In this document: in pieces, positions 56,239 through 64,000 of the stretch
Layout of the letters: each line of letters opens with the position of its first letter
Numbering within the stretch: the stretch's first letter is position 1
DNA from: Stenotrophomonas mori
Lineage (GTDB): Bacteria > Pseudomonadota > Gammaproteobacteria > Xanthomonadales > Xanthomonadaceae
Direction: 5' to 3'
Assembly: GCF_023556335.1 (NCBI RefSeq)
Contig: NZ_JAIKTS010000001.1
Location: forward strand, 1,116,001-1,180,000
Length of the DNA: 64,000 nt
Program-made: the position numbers and the translations under genes
The notes under the pieces: generated by a model
What the model was told of the DNA's origin: nothing
The model's input: the letters and a program-made list of their open reading frames with translations, nothing else
Database searches by the model: none

Positions 56239-56763
56239 ATGGCTGCGACCCGCATCATCAAGAAGTACCCGAACCGGCGGCTTTACGACACCGAGATCTC
56301 CAGCTACATCACCATCGAGGATGTGCGCCAGCTGATCCTCGACGGCGAGGACTTCGAAGTCCGCGACGCCAAGAGCGGCGAGGACCTGACGCGGTCGGTG
56401 CTGCTGCAGATCATCGCCGACAAGGAACAGGACGGCGAACCGATGCTGTCCACCCAGCTGCTGAGCCAGCTGATCCGTTTCTACGGCGATTCGCTGCAGG
56501 GCTTCATGGGCAACTACCTGGAACGCAGCATGCAGGTGTTCCTGGACCAGCAGCAGCAGTTCCGGCAGCAGGTGGGCAACCTGCTCGGGCAGACGCCGTG
56601 GGCGATGATGAACCAGCTCACCGAGCGCAACCTGGAGCTGTGGCAGGAGTTCCAGCGCAGCATGGGCACCGGCTTCGGCCGCCCTCCCGCGCCGTCGGCT
56701 GCCAAGCCCGCCGAGCCGCCGCCGCGCAGCGCCGGCAAGACCCGCGGCGGCAGCAGCCGCTGA
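56239..56763 (+). CDS. phaR: polyhydroxyalkanoate synthesis repressor PhaR
   Basis: DNA- and PHA-binding repressor that controls phasin and its own expression. The 174-residue protein begins with the PHB_acc_N motif RIIKKYPNRRLYDTEISSYITIEDVRQLI and continues with the PHB_acc repeats VLLQIIADKEQDGEPMLSTQLLSQLIRFYGD and MQVFLDQQQQFRQQ; the last 35 residues are proline/alanine rich. The 144-bp gap before it carries two perfect palindromes and a third half-site with the PhaR core, so autorepression is likely. It follows phaB. Confidence 0.95.
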   Translation: MAATRIIKKYPNRRLYDTEISSYITIEDVRQLILDGEDFEVRDAKSGEDLTRSVLLQIIADKEQDGEPMLSTQLLSQLIRFYGDSLQGFMGNYLERSMQVFLDQQQQFRQQVGNLLGQTPWAMMNQLTERNLELWQEFQRSMGTGFGRPPAPSAAKPAEPPPRSAGKTRGGSSR

Positions 56764-56811
56764 CATTCCCGGAAGCCGGCGCCCGCGCCGGCTTCCGCTT
56801 TTTCCGCCGCG

Positions 56812-57804
56812 TCAGCGCCGGCGCCGCTTCCCGGCCGCCGTCGGCTCCGCGCCCGGCTCCGGGACGCACGCCGTGCACACCCGCTGCACCGGGTAACCGC
56901 GGGCACGCAGTTTCTCCACCACGCCATCCTCGCCCAGCAGGTGCAGTGCACCGACCACCACCAGCGTGGTGCCCTGCCCGGCCTGCAGGCGCGTCTGCAG
57001 CGGTGCCAGCCAGGCATCGTTGCGCTCACTGTTGATCCGCCGGTACAGCGCCGGGTAGTCGCGCTTCATCTGCGCGGCCATGTCGTGCCACAGCGTCTCG
57101 GCGTCGCCGCGGCGCCAGGCATCGTGCAGCCGCCGGCTCTGCTCGTCGCCCTTGTCCACCTGCTCCAGCGCCTCGCGCAGCAGTTGCCGCTGTTCGTCGA
57201 TCTCCATGCCGTCCAGCAGCGCGATCTGTGCCGCGGCGCTCTCCAGGCCCAACGCCGACTTGCCGGCATCGGCCGCGCGCGCCATCAGATGGCGGTCCAG
57301 CCCCGACGCCGCATCCAGTCCCTGCCGCGCCATCTGCGCCAGGCTGATGGTCAGGCCGACGAACCAGGGCTTGAGCCCGGCAAGCCGCTCCAGCGGCAGG
57401 CCATTGGCGGCGGCATAGGCCTGCAGCCGCTGCCAGGTCTCGGCATCCAGGTCGTCCTTGAGCTCGCGCCCGTCCTGCCGCAGCGCGCTCTGCGCCATCT
57501 GCGTGGCCAGGGCCGGCGAGCCCATTTCTTCCGGCGCCAGCTCGAACAACAGCTGCCGCGAGGCGGCGAAGGCCGTGTCCACGTCGGCGGACAGCGGGTA
57601 GTCCGCGGGCTTGAGCAGGTGGAACGATCCCAGCAGGTAGAGCGCCGCGCCGTCCGCACCGTCCACCTTCCACAGCAGCGGTACCGGCGGTACATGTCCG
57701 TCACCGGCCGCCGGCCGCTCCGGCGGCGGTGCCGCCATCGCGGTCACCGATACCAGGGCCGCCATCACCAGGCCCGCCCCCCGCTTGATCCAGCTCCAGC
57801 TCAT
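56812..57804 (-). CDS. TraB/GumN family protein
   Basis: A 330-residue exported protein. A signal peptide (WIKRGAGLVMAALVSVTAMAA) precedes a TraB/GumN domain with the motifs ALYLLGSFHLLKPADYPL (near residue 52) and, at the C-terminal end, LVVVGALHLLGEDGVVEKLRARGYPVQRV. GumN was first named in the xanthan gum region; the family shares a putative metal-binding core with TraB and ChaN-like proteins, but its reaction is unknown. Its ATG overlaps the stop of the DUF1684 gene by 4 bp (ATGA), so it belongs to the mutL operon. It is a separate gene from the TraB protein at 33765, which has no signal peptide. Confidence 0.88.
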   Translation of the reverse strand: MSWSWIKRGAGLVMAALVSVTAMAAPPPERPAAGDGHVPPVPLLWKVDGADGAALYLLGSFHLLKPADYPLSADVDTAFAASRQLLFELAPEEMGSPALATQMAQSALRQDGRELKDDLDAETWQRLQAYAAANGLPLERLAGLKPWFVGLTISLAQMARQGLDAASGLDRHLMARAADAGKSALGLESAAAQIALLDGMEIDEQRQLLREALEQVDKGDEQSRRLHDAWRRGDAETLWHDMAAQMKRDYPALYRRINSERNDAWLAPLQTRLQAGQGTTLVVVGALHLLGEDGVVEKLRARGYPVQRVCTACVPEPGAEPTAAGKRRRR

Positions 57805-58748
57805 GTCCCGTCTCCGTTGTCCCGCGGTGGATAGGCCTGTTCTCCGGCCTCGACCGCGAACTCCAGGCGGTTCTCCGCCGGCGGGAGCGGACAGGTCGCA
57901 TAGGACGTGAACGCGCACGGCGGGTTGTAGGCGCGGTTGAAATCGATCACCACCCGGCTTTTCGCATCGGGCACGTCCAGGTCGATGTAGCGGCCCGCGG
58001 CATAACTGCCACGGCCATTGCTGCGGTCGGCGAAGATCAGCAGCAACGGCCGCCCCGGCTCACCCAGCGCCTGCAACTGCCAGGTGCGTCCCTCGCGCTC
58101 GAATTCGACCGCTCCGGCGTTGGCCTGTTCGGTGACCGCGCCGGTGATGTCGACCACCGGCAGGGTCTTGTCGGCAGCATGCGGCAGGAAGCGGGCACTG
58201 ATGCGCCAGGACGGATCGACCGGCCAGTACGCCAGCGGCACGAATCCCGCGCGCGCAGGCGCATCCGCATGGCGCACCCGCAGCGCATGGCGGGTGCCGC
58301 GCCGGATCAGGCCCAGGGTTCCCTTGCCGTCGTCGAACACGAGCCGCGTCGGCTCGGCCTGGTCATCGGCGCGCAGCGGCACCCGGCCCTTCACCGGCTG
58401 CCCGTCGGCCAGCACCGCCACGCCGGGCTCGGGCGTGAACCAGTAGCGCCCGCCCTCGCGCGTCACCAGGCCCAGGCGCGGCGGTCCCACCGCCAGGCGG
58501 ATGCCGCTGGTGCTGCCGCTGCCGATGTAATGCGCCTTGAGGGTCAGCCAATGCAGGCCGACCAGGCGGGTCCAGCCATCGTCGCCCAGCAGCTCGGCCT
58601 GGCGCTGTTCACGCCACAGGTCGTGGGCGACCACGAACGCCGCATCGAAACGCGGCGTTCGCTCCTCGCCGCCAGGACCGCCCCCTCCGCAGCCGGCCAG
58701 CACGCCCGCCAGTATGGCGCCCGCCAGGCCCGTGCATCGCGCCCTCAT
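57801..58748 (-). CDS. DUF1684 family lipoprotein
   Basis: A 315-residue protein with lipobox VLAGC (lipidation at about Cys20) and a DUF1684 domain, recognised by LLGDDGWTRLVGLHWL and by the late block IDFNRAYNPPCAFTSYATCPLPPAENRL, which is the most conserved DUF1684 segment and has a CAFT...CPLP cysteine pair. The function of DUF1684 is not established. Its start overlaps the mutL stop by one base (TGATG) and its stop overlaps the GumN-like gene by 4 bp, so it is co-translated with both. Lipidation indicates an envelope role, unrelated to mismatch repair. Confidence 0.9.
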   Translation of the reverse strand: MRARCTGLAGAILAGVLAGCGGGGPGGEERTPRFDAAFVVAHDLWREQRQAELLGDDGWTRLVGLHWLTLKAHYIGSGSTSGIRLAVGPPRLGLVTREGGRYWFTPEPGVAVLADGQPVKGRVPLRADDQAEPTRLVFDDGKGTLGLIRRGTRHALRVRHADAPARAGFVPLAYWPVDPSWRISARFLPHAADKTLPVVDITGAVTEQANAGAVEFEREGRTWQLQALGEPGRPLLLIFADRSNGRGSYAAGRYIDLDVPDAKSRVVIDFNRAYNPPCAFTSYATCPLPPAENRLEFAVEAGEQAYPPRDNGDGT

Positions 58749-60583
58749 CAGCGCCCCCGCAGGAACCAGCGGTCGATCTCCGCCAGCGAGAACCGCGCCC
58801 AGGTCGGGCGGCCGTGGTTGCACTGGCCGGAGCGTTCGGTGGCCTCCATGTCGCGCAGCAGGCCGTTCATCTCCGGGATCGTCAAGCGCCGGTTGGCGCG
58901 CACCGCGCCATGGCAGGCCATGGTCGAGAGCAGCTCATCGCGTGCCCCCGCCACCCGCCGGCTCTGGCCGTGCTCGCGCAGGTCGGTGAGCACATCGCGC
59001 AGCAGGCCTTCCGGCTCGGCATTGGCCAGCAGCGCGGGAATGCTGCGCACATGCAACGACGCCGGGCCGGCGCGGGTCACCTCGAAACCGAGCTCGGCCA
59101 GGGTCGCCGCTTCGCGCTCGGCAGTGTCGGCATCGCGCTCGCCCACCGCCAGGGTGATCGGCACCAGCAGCGGCTGCGCATGCAGGCCGATGCCGTCGTG
59201 CGCCGTCTTCAGCCGCTCGTAGCCGATGCGTTCATGCGCGGCATGCATGTCCACCACGATCAGGCCCTCGGCGTTCTCGGACAGGATGTAGATGCCATGC
59301 AGCTGGGCGACCGCGTAGCCCAGTGGCGGCACGCCACTGTCGGCCGCGGTCGGTGGCAGCCCCGCGCCGCTGTCGGCCGCGGCCGCACCGGCCGGCGCCG
59401 AATACAGCGCGGCATAGGCCGCCGGGGCCTCGGCCACCTGCAGGCCCAGCGGCGACTGCCGCCCCTGCCAGGCACCGCCGCCGGCCATGCCGGCGTCCAT
59501 CCGTACGGCCGCCGGGCCCGCGGCGGGCGCCACGCCGCCCGCAGGCCCACCGGCCAGCGCCGGTGCCGCACCGGCCGGCTCCATGCCGGCCCGGGTTTCC
59601 GCCAGGGCGTCCTTGAGCGTGCGGTAGACGAAATCGTGCACCAGCCGCGCATCGCGGAAGCGCACCTCGTGCTTGGCCGGATGCACGTTGACGTCCACCC
59701 GGGTCGGGTCCAGTTCCAGGAACAGCACATAGGCCGGCTGGCGGCCGTGGTAGAGCACGTCCGCATAGGCCATCTTCACCCCATGCGCGACGCTGCGGTC
59801 GCGGACCGGGCGGCCATTGACGTACAGGTACTGCTGGTCGGCGCTGGCACGCGAATAGTGCGGCTGTGCGATCCAGCCGTGCAGCCGCAGGCCGGCGGCG
59901 CTGTGGTCCACGCGCAGCGCCTGGCGCGCGAAATCCTCGCCGAGGGTTTCATTGAGGCGCGCGTCCGAGTACAGGTCGCCGGGCTTGTAGCGGCGCGACG
60001 GCTTGCCGTTGTGCGACACCCGCAGCTCCACGTCCGGCCGCGCCAGCGCCAGCGAACGCAGCCATTCCTCGATGTGCCCGAGCTCGGTGCGCTCGGCGCG
60101 CAGGAACTTGCGCCGTGCCGGCACGTTGTAGAACAGTTCGCGCACCTCCACCGTGGTGCCCGGCGCATGCGCGCGCGGTGCCACGTCGCCGATCTTGCCG
60201 CCTTCGATCTGCAGCGCGGCACCGTGCTCGTCCTGCGCCCGTCGCGAGGCCAGGGTGAAGCGGCTGACCGAGGCGATGGACGGCAGCGCCTCGCCGCGGA
60301 AGCCGAGCGTGGCCACCGCCTCCAGGTCGTCGAGGCTGGCGATCTTGCTGGTGGCGTGGCGCGACACCGCCAGCGGCAGCTGCTCGGCGGCGATGCCGCC
60401 ACCATTGTCGCGGATGCGGATCAGGCGCACGCCGCCCTCTTCCAGGTCGATGTCCACCCGGGTCGCGCCGGCATCGAGCGCGTTCTCCACCAGCTCCTTG
60501 ACCACCGAAGAGGGCCGTTCGACCACCTCGCCGGCAGCGATCTGGTTGACCAGGATTTCAGGGAGTGCGCGGATGCTGTTCAT
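58748..60583 (-). CDS. mutL: DNA mismatch repair protein MutL
   Basis: ATPase that links MutS mismatch recognition to strand incision. The 611-residue protein has the GHKL motifs: [46 protein letters not shown] and a central [21 protein letters not shown] long alanine/proline linker at about residues 345-430 separates the C-terminal dimerisation domain. In methyl-directed species MutL lacks the QDHA(X)2E(X)4E endonuclease motif; the nearest stretch here, [16 protein letters not shown], is the expected MutL form rather than the metal site. The start [11 protein letters not shown] is standard. It follows amiC, as in the yjeF-tsaE-amiB-mutL cluster of E. coli. Confidence 0.96.
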   Translation of the reverse strand: MNSIRALPEILVNQIAAGEVVERPSSVVKELVENALDAGATRVDIDLEEGGVRLIRIRDNGGGIAAEQLPLAVSRHATSKIASLDDLEAVATLGFRGEALPSIASVSRFTLASRRAQDEHGAALQIEGGKIGDVAPRAHAPGTTVEVRELFYNVPARRKFLRAERTELGHIEEWLRSLALARPDVELRVSHNGKPSRRYKPGDLYSDARLNETLGEDFARQALRVDHSAAGLRLHGWIAQPHYSRASADQQYLYVNGRPVRDRSVAHGVKMAYADVLYHGRQPAYVLFLELDPTRVDVNVHPAKHEVRFRDARLVHDFVYRTLKDALAETRAGMEPAGAAPALAGGPAGGVAPAAGPAAVRMDAGMAGGGAWQGRQSPLGLQVAEAPAAYAALYSAPAGAAAADSGAGLPPTAADSGVPPLGYAVAQLHGIYILSENAEGLIVVDMHAAHERIGYERLKTAHDGIGLHAQPLLVPITLAVGERDADTAEREAATLAELGFEVTRAGPASLHVRSIPALLANAEPEGLLRDVLTDLREHGQSRRVAGARDELLSTMACHGAVRANRRLTIPEMNGLLRDMEATERSGQCNHGRPTWARFSLAEIDRWFLRGR

Positions 60584-60762
60584 GCCCCGCCCCCGGCGGC
60601 CGGGCACAGCGGATCACGGGGGGAAAACGAAGGAAACAGGTCGGTATCAGGCATCGCCCGATGATAGCCCAGGCATCGTTTGGCGCGCGTTGCAGCGGCC
60701 GGTGCCGTGCCGGAAACCGCGGTTCCACCGCGACCGCACAGGCCCGGCTGCAGCCTGCGCCG

Positions 60763-62220
60763 TCAACGGCTGCCGACGGTCGCGGCGGCCGCTTCCATCT
60801 CCGCCTGCGCGCGGGCCGCGAACAGGGTGCCCGGCGGCGGCTGCCGGCTGAAATAGGTATGCACACCGTCCAGCACCGCACCGGCGATGCGCCGCTGATA
60901 GGCCGGATCGACCAGGCGCCGTTCCTCGTCCGGGTTGGAGATGAAAGCGGTCTCCACCAGCATGGCCGGCATGTCCGAGGTGCGCAGCACCGCGAAGTTC
61001 GCCCGTTCCAGGTTGGGCTTGTGGTTGTTGCCGATCCGCTTCAACCCGCCGAGCACGTGGCTGGCGGCGTCCTCGGACGCCTTCATGTTGCCGCTCTGCG
61101 CCAGGTCCAGCAGCACGTTGGCCAGCGTCCCCTCGGTGCGTTGCAGGCTGACGCCGCCGATCAGGTCGGCCGCGTTTTCCTTGTCGGCCAGCCAGCGCGC
61201 CCGCTGCGAGGACGCGCCCTTGGTCGAGAGCACGTACACCGACGACCCGGTGGCGGCGCGGTTCTCAGCCGCGTCGGCATGGATCGAGATGAAGATGTCG
61301 GCCCGGGCCGCGCGCGCGCGCTGGGCGCGCATCGGCAGCGGAATGAACACGTCGCTGTCGCGGGTGAGGTAGGCCCGCAGCCCCGGCGTGGCGTTGACCT
61401 GGCGCGCCAGCTCGCGCGCCACGGCCAGGGTGACGTCCTTCTCGCGCTTGCCGGTGGGGCCGATGGCGCCCGGGTCCTGGCCGCCGTGGCCGGCATCGAT
61501 GGCCACCACCAGCGTGCGCATGCCCGGCTGCATGCGGATGCGCGAGGCATCGCTGGGCATCGCCGGGCGTGGCGCCGGGGGTTCGGCTGCGGGAGCCGGA
61601 GGCGGGGTTGCCACGACCGGTGCCGAAGCGACCGCCGGGGTCGCCTGGCCATTGAGGATCGCCGCCGGCGACGGCGCTCCCGGCGTTGCTGCGGCCGGTG
61701 CCGGCGGCGGTGCCGCGCTGGCCTGGCTGACCACTGCCGCGGTCAGGGCCGCGGTGGCCCGTGCGGCTTCCTCGCGCGCGGCGGCGCCACTGCTCGCCGC
61801 GACCGGGGCGTTGGCGGCACGCGCCTCGCCCGGCCATTCGATCAGCAGCCGCGATTCGGCTCCCTGGCCCTGCAGCTGCGGCTTGAAGGCCACCACCGAT
61901 TCGGCCAGGTCGAACACGATGCGGAAGGTTCCCGGGGTCGGCGTTCCGGTGCGCACCGCGGTGACCACGCCGGCCGCCGTCGGCAGCCGCAGGCCGCGCA
62001 CGGCGGTCGCTTCGGGGAAATCCACCACCAGCCGGTTGGGCCCGGCCAGCGAAAGCGTCTTGTAGCTCCCGCCCCCGGCCAGCTGGATTTCCGCGCGGGT
62101 GCCGGTGGCGCCGGCCTGCAGCGCCACGCCCCGCACTTCACCCGCCCACGCCGACGCCGCGGCCAGAAAGAGGCCGGCAACGGACACGGACAGGGCAAAA
62201 AGGCGGCGTGGCGTGAGCAT
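60763..62220 (-). CDS. amiC: N-acetylmuramoyl-L-alanine amidase (AmiC/AmiB type)
   Basis: Periplasmic zinc amidase that cuts the peptide stem from glycan strands during cell separation. The 485-residue protein has a Sec signal peptide (start MLTPRRLFALSV, cleavage after ASAWA), an AMIN domain (about 30-130; EIQLAGGGSYKTLSLAGPNRLVVDFPEA) that binds peptidoglycan at the septum, an Ala/Pro linker (about 140-225) and an Amidase_3 domain with VVAIDAGHGGQDPGAIG, ISIHADAAENR and MLVETAFISNPDEERRL. It probably requires an EnvC/NlpD-type activator. The TTG at 62232 is an alternative start. In E. coli this operon position is held by amiB; the architecture here (AMIN plus amidase, no LysM) fits either. 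Confidence 0.94.
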   Translation of the reverse strand: MLTPRRLFALSVSVAGLFLAAASAWAGEVRGVALQAGATGTRAEIQLAGGGSYKTLSLAGPNRLVVDFPEATAVRGLRLPTAAGVVTAVRTGTPTPGTFRIVFDLAESVVAFKPQLQGQGAESRLLIEWPGEARAANAPVAASSGAAAREEAARATAALTAAVVSQASAAPPPAPAAATPGAPSPAAILNGQATPAVASAPVVATPPPAPAAEPPAPRPAMPSDASRIRMQPGMRTLVVAIDAGHGGQDPGAIGPTGKREKDVTLAVARELARQVNATPGLRAYLTRDSDVFIPLPMRAQRARAARADIFISIHADAAENRAATGSSVYVLSTKGASSQRARWLADKENAADLIGGVSLQRTEGTLANVLLDLAQSGNMKASEDAASHVLGGLKRIGNNHKPNLERANFAVLRTSDMPAMLVETAFISNPDEERRLVDPAYQRRIAGAVLDGVHTYFSRQPPPGTLFAARAQAEMEAAAATVGSR

Positions 62221-62300
62221 GGGCGGATTCAATCACCGGAATCGCGCAATTGCAATACCTTTTCCCTTAATAATCCGCAACCTGCCATGCCTTCCTTCCA

Positions 62301-62780
62301 TCAGGCAGCAGGAAGACCCCGCAAGTGACCATCCTGTTCCAGGCGCTGCAGCCAGGCGGCGCCACGCGCCGACCCGGCCTCCAGGCATGCCCGACGGCCG
62401 GCCCCTTGCAGGTCCAACGCCACCTTCAGGTCCACCGGCGGCAGGGCGCCACGGCCCCGCTCGGGCCACTCCACCAGCCACAGGCCGGCACCGCCCTCGT
62501 CCAGCCCCAGGAAGTCCAGTTCACCGGCATCGCCGATCCGGTACAGGTCCAGGTGCCAGGCTTCGCCATCCGCCAGCGGATAGCGCTCGACCAGGGTATA
62601 GGTCGGGCTGCGGATCACGCCCTGCACCCCCAGCGCGCGCAACAGTGCCCGCGCCAGGGTGGACTTCCCCGCTCCCAGATCGCCCTGCAGGTGGACCATC
62701 GCCGGGACCGGGCGGGTATGCGCCAGCGCCTGTCCGAGGCGCTCGGTCGCCGCCTCGTCGGGAAGGAACAGTTCGTTCAT
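62301..62780 (-). CDS. tsaE: tRNA threonylcarbamoyladenosine synthesis ATPase TsaE
   Basis: Regulatory ATPase of the TsaBDE complex making t6A37 in ANN-decoding tRNAs. The 159-residue protein has the P-loop HLQGDLGAGKSTLARALL and the family motifs SPTYTLVERYPL and WHLDLYRIGDAGELDFLGL, with the late GLWLVEWPERG. Start MNELFLPDEAA is chosen; MAAMNELFL three codons upstream is also open. It follows nnr and precedes amiC, the same order as in E. coli (yjeF-tsaE-amiB-mutL). Confidence 0.95.
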   Translation of the reverse strand: MNELFLPDEAATERLGQALAHTRPVPAMVHLQGDLGAGKSTLARALLRALGVQGVIRSPTYTLVERYPLADGEAWHLDLYRIGDAGELDFLGLDEGGAGLWLVEWPERGRGALPPVDLKVALDLQGAGRRACLEAGSARGAAWLQRLEQDGHLRGLPAA

Positions 62781-62862
62781 GGCCGCCATTAGAACGCGTT
62801 TGAAGCCGGCCGCGAAAGATGCCCGGCACGGCGCGCGCCGGCGGGCGGCCTCCGCACGGCGC

Positions 62863-64000
62863 TCAGGGATTGGCCAGCGTGCGCAGGTGCGGCAACAGGT
62901 CGCGCGGCAGCAACCCGCGCTCGCCGTCCGCGGCCGCCGCATCGCCGGCCAGCGCATGCAGCAGCGCGCCGGCGCTGGCGGCGTCGAACGCGTCCAGGCC
63001 CTGCGCCCAGAGTGCCGCGACCACGCCCGTCAGCAGGTCGCCCATGCCGCCCACGGCCATGCCCGGGTTGCCCGCGGCGATCACCCGTGGGCGTCGCGCC
63101 GGTGCTGCGACCACGGTGCCGGCGCCCTTGAGCACGACCACCGCCGAAAAACGCGCGGCCAGCGCCTGCGCCGCGGCGAAGCGGTCGGCCTGGACCACCG
63201 CCGTTTCCACCCCGAGCAGCCGCGCGGCTTCGCCCGGGTGCGGGGTCAGCACCGCCGCCGGCACGGGCTGCGGCGACGACGCCAACAGGTTCAATGCATC
63301 GGCATCGACCACCAAGGGCCGGCCGCTGTCCAGCGCCGCGCGCCACAGCCGCTGTGCCCAAGCGTCCTGCCCCAGCCCCGGCCCCAGCGCGACGACATCG
63401 GCGCGCGCCAGCAGCGGGACCAGTGCGAAGGCATCCTCGACCGCCTGCACCATCGCCTCCGGGCAGCGCGCCAACAGCGGCGCCACGTGCACCGCACGCG
63501 TGGCCACGCTGGCCAGCCCCGCTCCGCTGCGCAATGCGGCCTCCGCGCACAGCATGACCGCCCCACCGGTACCGTGGTTGCCGCCGACACACGCCACATG
63601 CCCGGACTCGCCCTTGTGCGCCGTGCGCGACCGCCGCGGCAGCAGCCGCGGCAATGCCGTGCGCTCCCAGCGCCAGGCCGCCGGCGCGGTGCCGACGAAC
63701 GCGCCCTCCGGCACCTCCAGCCCGGCCAGCAGCCGCTGCCCGGCATGCGCCAGCGCCGCACCGGTGTGTAGTCCCCGGTGCGCGACGATGAACTGCAGTA
63801 CCCGCTCGGCGCATACCGCGGCGCCGGCCGCCGCGCCGGTATCGGCATCCACCCCGCTGGGCACGTCCAGCGCCAGCACCGGGGCCGGGGCGGCGTTCAT
63901 CGCCGCGATCAGCGCCGCTGCCGGGGCATCCGGCGCCCCTGCCAGGCCGATGCCGAACAGCGCATCGACGATCAGGTCGGCATCCGCCAGGCAGGCCGGG
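62863..64000 (-). CDS. nnr: NAD(P)HX epimerase/dehydratase, partial
   Basis: The gene runs off the right edge, so its N-terminal part is missing. The visible 379 codons contain the end of the YjeF_N epimerase domain (ADLIVDALFGIGL, VLALDVPSGVDADTG) and the complete C-terminal dehydratase (ribokinase-like) domain: SGHVACVGGNHGTGGAVMLCAEAALRSGAG, LTPHPGEAARLLG, LKGAGTVVA and the closing GNPGMAVGGMGDLLTGVVAALWAQG. The bifunctional enzyme repairs hydrated NADH and NADPH. It heads the nnr-tsaE-amiC-mutL cluster. Confidence 0.95.
   Translation of the reverse strand, partial: PACLADADLIVDALFGIGLAGAPDAPAAALIAAMNAAPAPVLALDVPSGVDADTGAAAGAAVCAERVLQFIVAHRGLHTGAALAHAGQRLLAGLEVPEGAFVGTAPAAWRWERTALPRLLPRRSRTAHKGESGHVACVGGNHGTGGAVMLCAEAALRSGAGLASVATRAVHVAPLLARCPEAMVQAVEDAFALVPLLARADVVALGPGLGQDAWAQRLWRAALDSGRPLVVDADALNLLASSPQPVPAAVLTPHPGEAARLLGVETAVVQADRFAAAQALAARFSAVVVLKGAGTVVAAPARRPRVIAAGNPGMAVGGMGDLLTGVVAALWAQGLDAFDAASAGALLHALAGDAAAADGERGLLPRDLLPHLRTLANP

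Overview
The window is a gene-dense, high-GC (visibly about 70%) piece of a gammaproteobacterial chromosome, almost entirely core genes. Gene content, protein sequences and conserved orders (ndk-rlmN-pilW-rodZ-yfgM-bamB-der; nnr-tsaE-amiC-mutL; cmk-rpsA-ihfB; rluC divergent from rne; guaB/guaA) point to the Xanthomonadaceae/Lysobacteraceae. An Xanthomonadaceae-type 'transmembrane repetitive protein' and GTAG-headed REP/SMAG-like palindromes suggest Stenotrophomonas or a close relative such as Pseudoxanthomonas. No rRNA, tRNA, CRISPR array, insertion sequence, prophage or integrase was seen.

Layout. 1-4.1 kb: the end of a MipA/OmpV outer-membrane protein, a divergent NimT/NimR-type exporter and AraC regulator pair, a TetR regulator and a small LRV/HEAT-like protein. 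4.1-10 kb: purine and one-carbon genes (guaB, a lipoprotein gene, guaA, folD) and a rhodanese-MoeB/ThiF fusion. 10.2-16.9 kb: the der-bamB-yfgM-rodZ-pilW-rlmN-ndk run, all on the minus strand. 17-21.4 kb: a PsrA-like TetR regulator followed by a fused 3-hydroxyacyl-CoA dehydrogenase/enoyl-CoA hydratase and a thiolase, with a perfect PsrA-type operator (CAAAC-N4-GTTTG) ahead of the regulator. 21.4-30.3 kb, minus strand: cmk, rpsA, ihfB, lapA, lapB, a WecA/WbpL-like glycosyl-1-phosphate transferase, a WbpM/CapD-like dehydratase and galU, an LPS/envelope-themed string behind the ribosomal genes.

30.4-35 kb: zinc-independent ribosomal protein L36, a small periplasmic protein, agmatine deiminase and N-carbamoylputrescine amidase (putrescine synthesis), and a TraB-family membrane protein. 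35-43 kb: an RND efflux operon with one lipoprotein adaptor and two unlike permeases. 43-48.2 kb: two small c-type cytochromes, the repetitive TonB-like membrane protein, nfuA, pterin-carbinolamine dehydratase, a TonB-C-like lipoprotein and a ZIP transporter. 48.2-52.8 kb: rluC and rne, divergent. 53.4-56.8 kb: htpX, gluQ, and the PHA genes phaB and phaR. 56.8-64 kb: GumN/TraB protein, DUF1684 lipoprotein, mutL, amiC, tsaE and the 3' part of nnr.

The most interesting signals are regulatory: the PsrA-type site and a PhaR-like CTGC-N3-GCAG dyad ahead of the beta-oxidation operon; twin 16-bp palindromes two helical turns apart before phaR; a hairpin that buries the rne ribosome-binding site; an intrinsic terminator inside the ndk leader; and inverted REP-like elements, one of which supplies the rluC stop codon. 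I found no convincing new multi-gene system; the least understood proteins are the repetitive membrane protein, the guaBA-embedded lipoprotein and the DUF1684/GumN pair appended to mutL.
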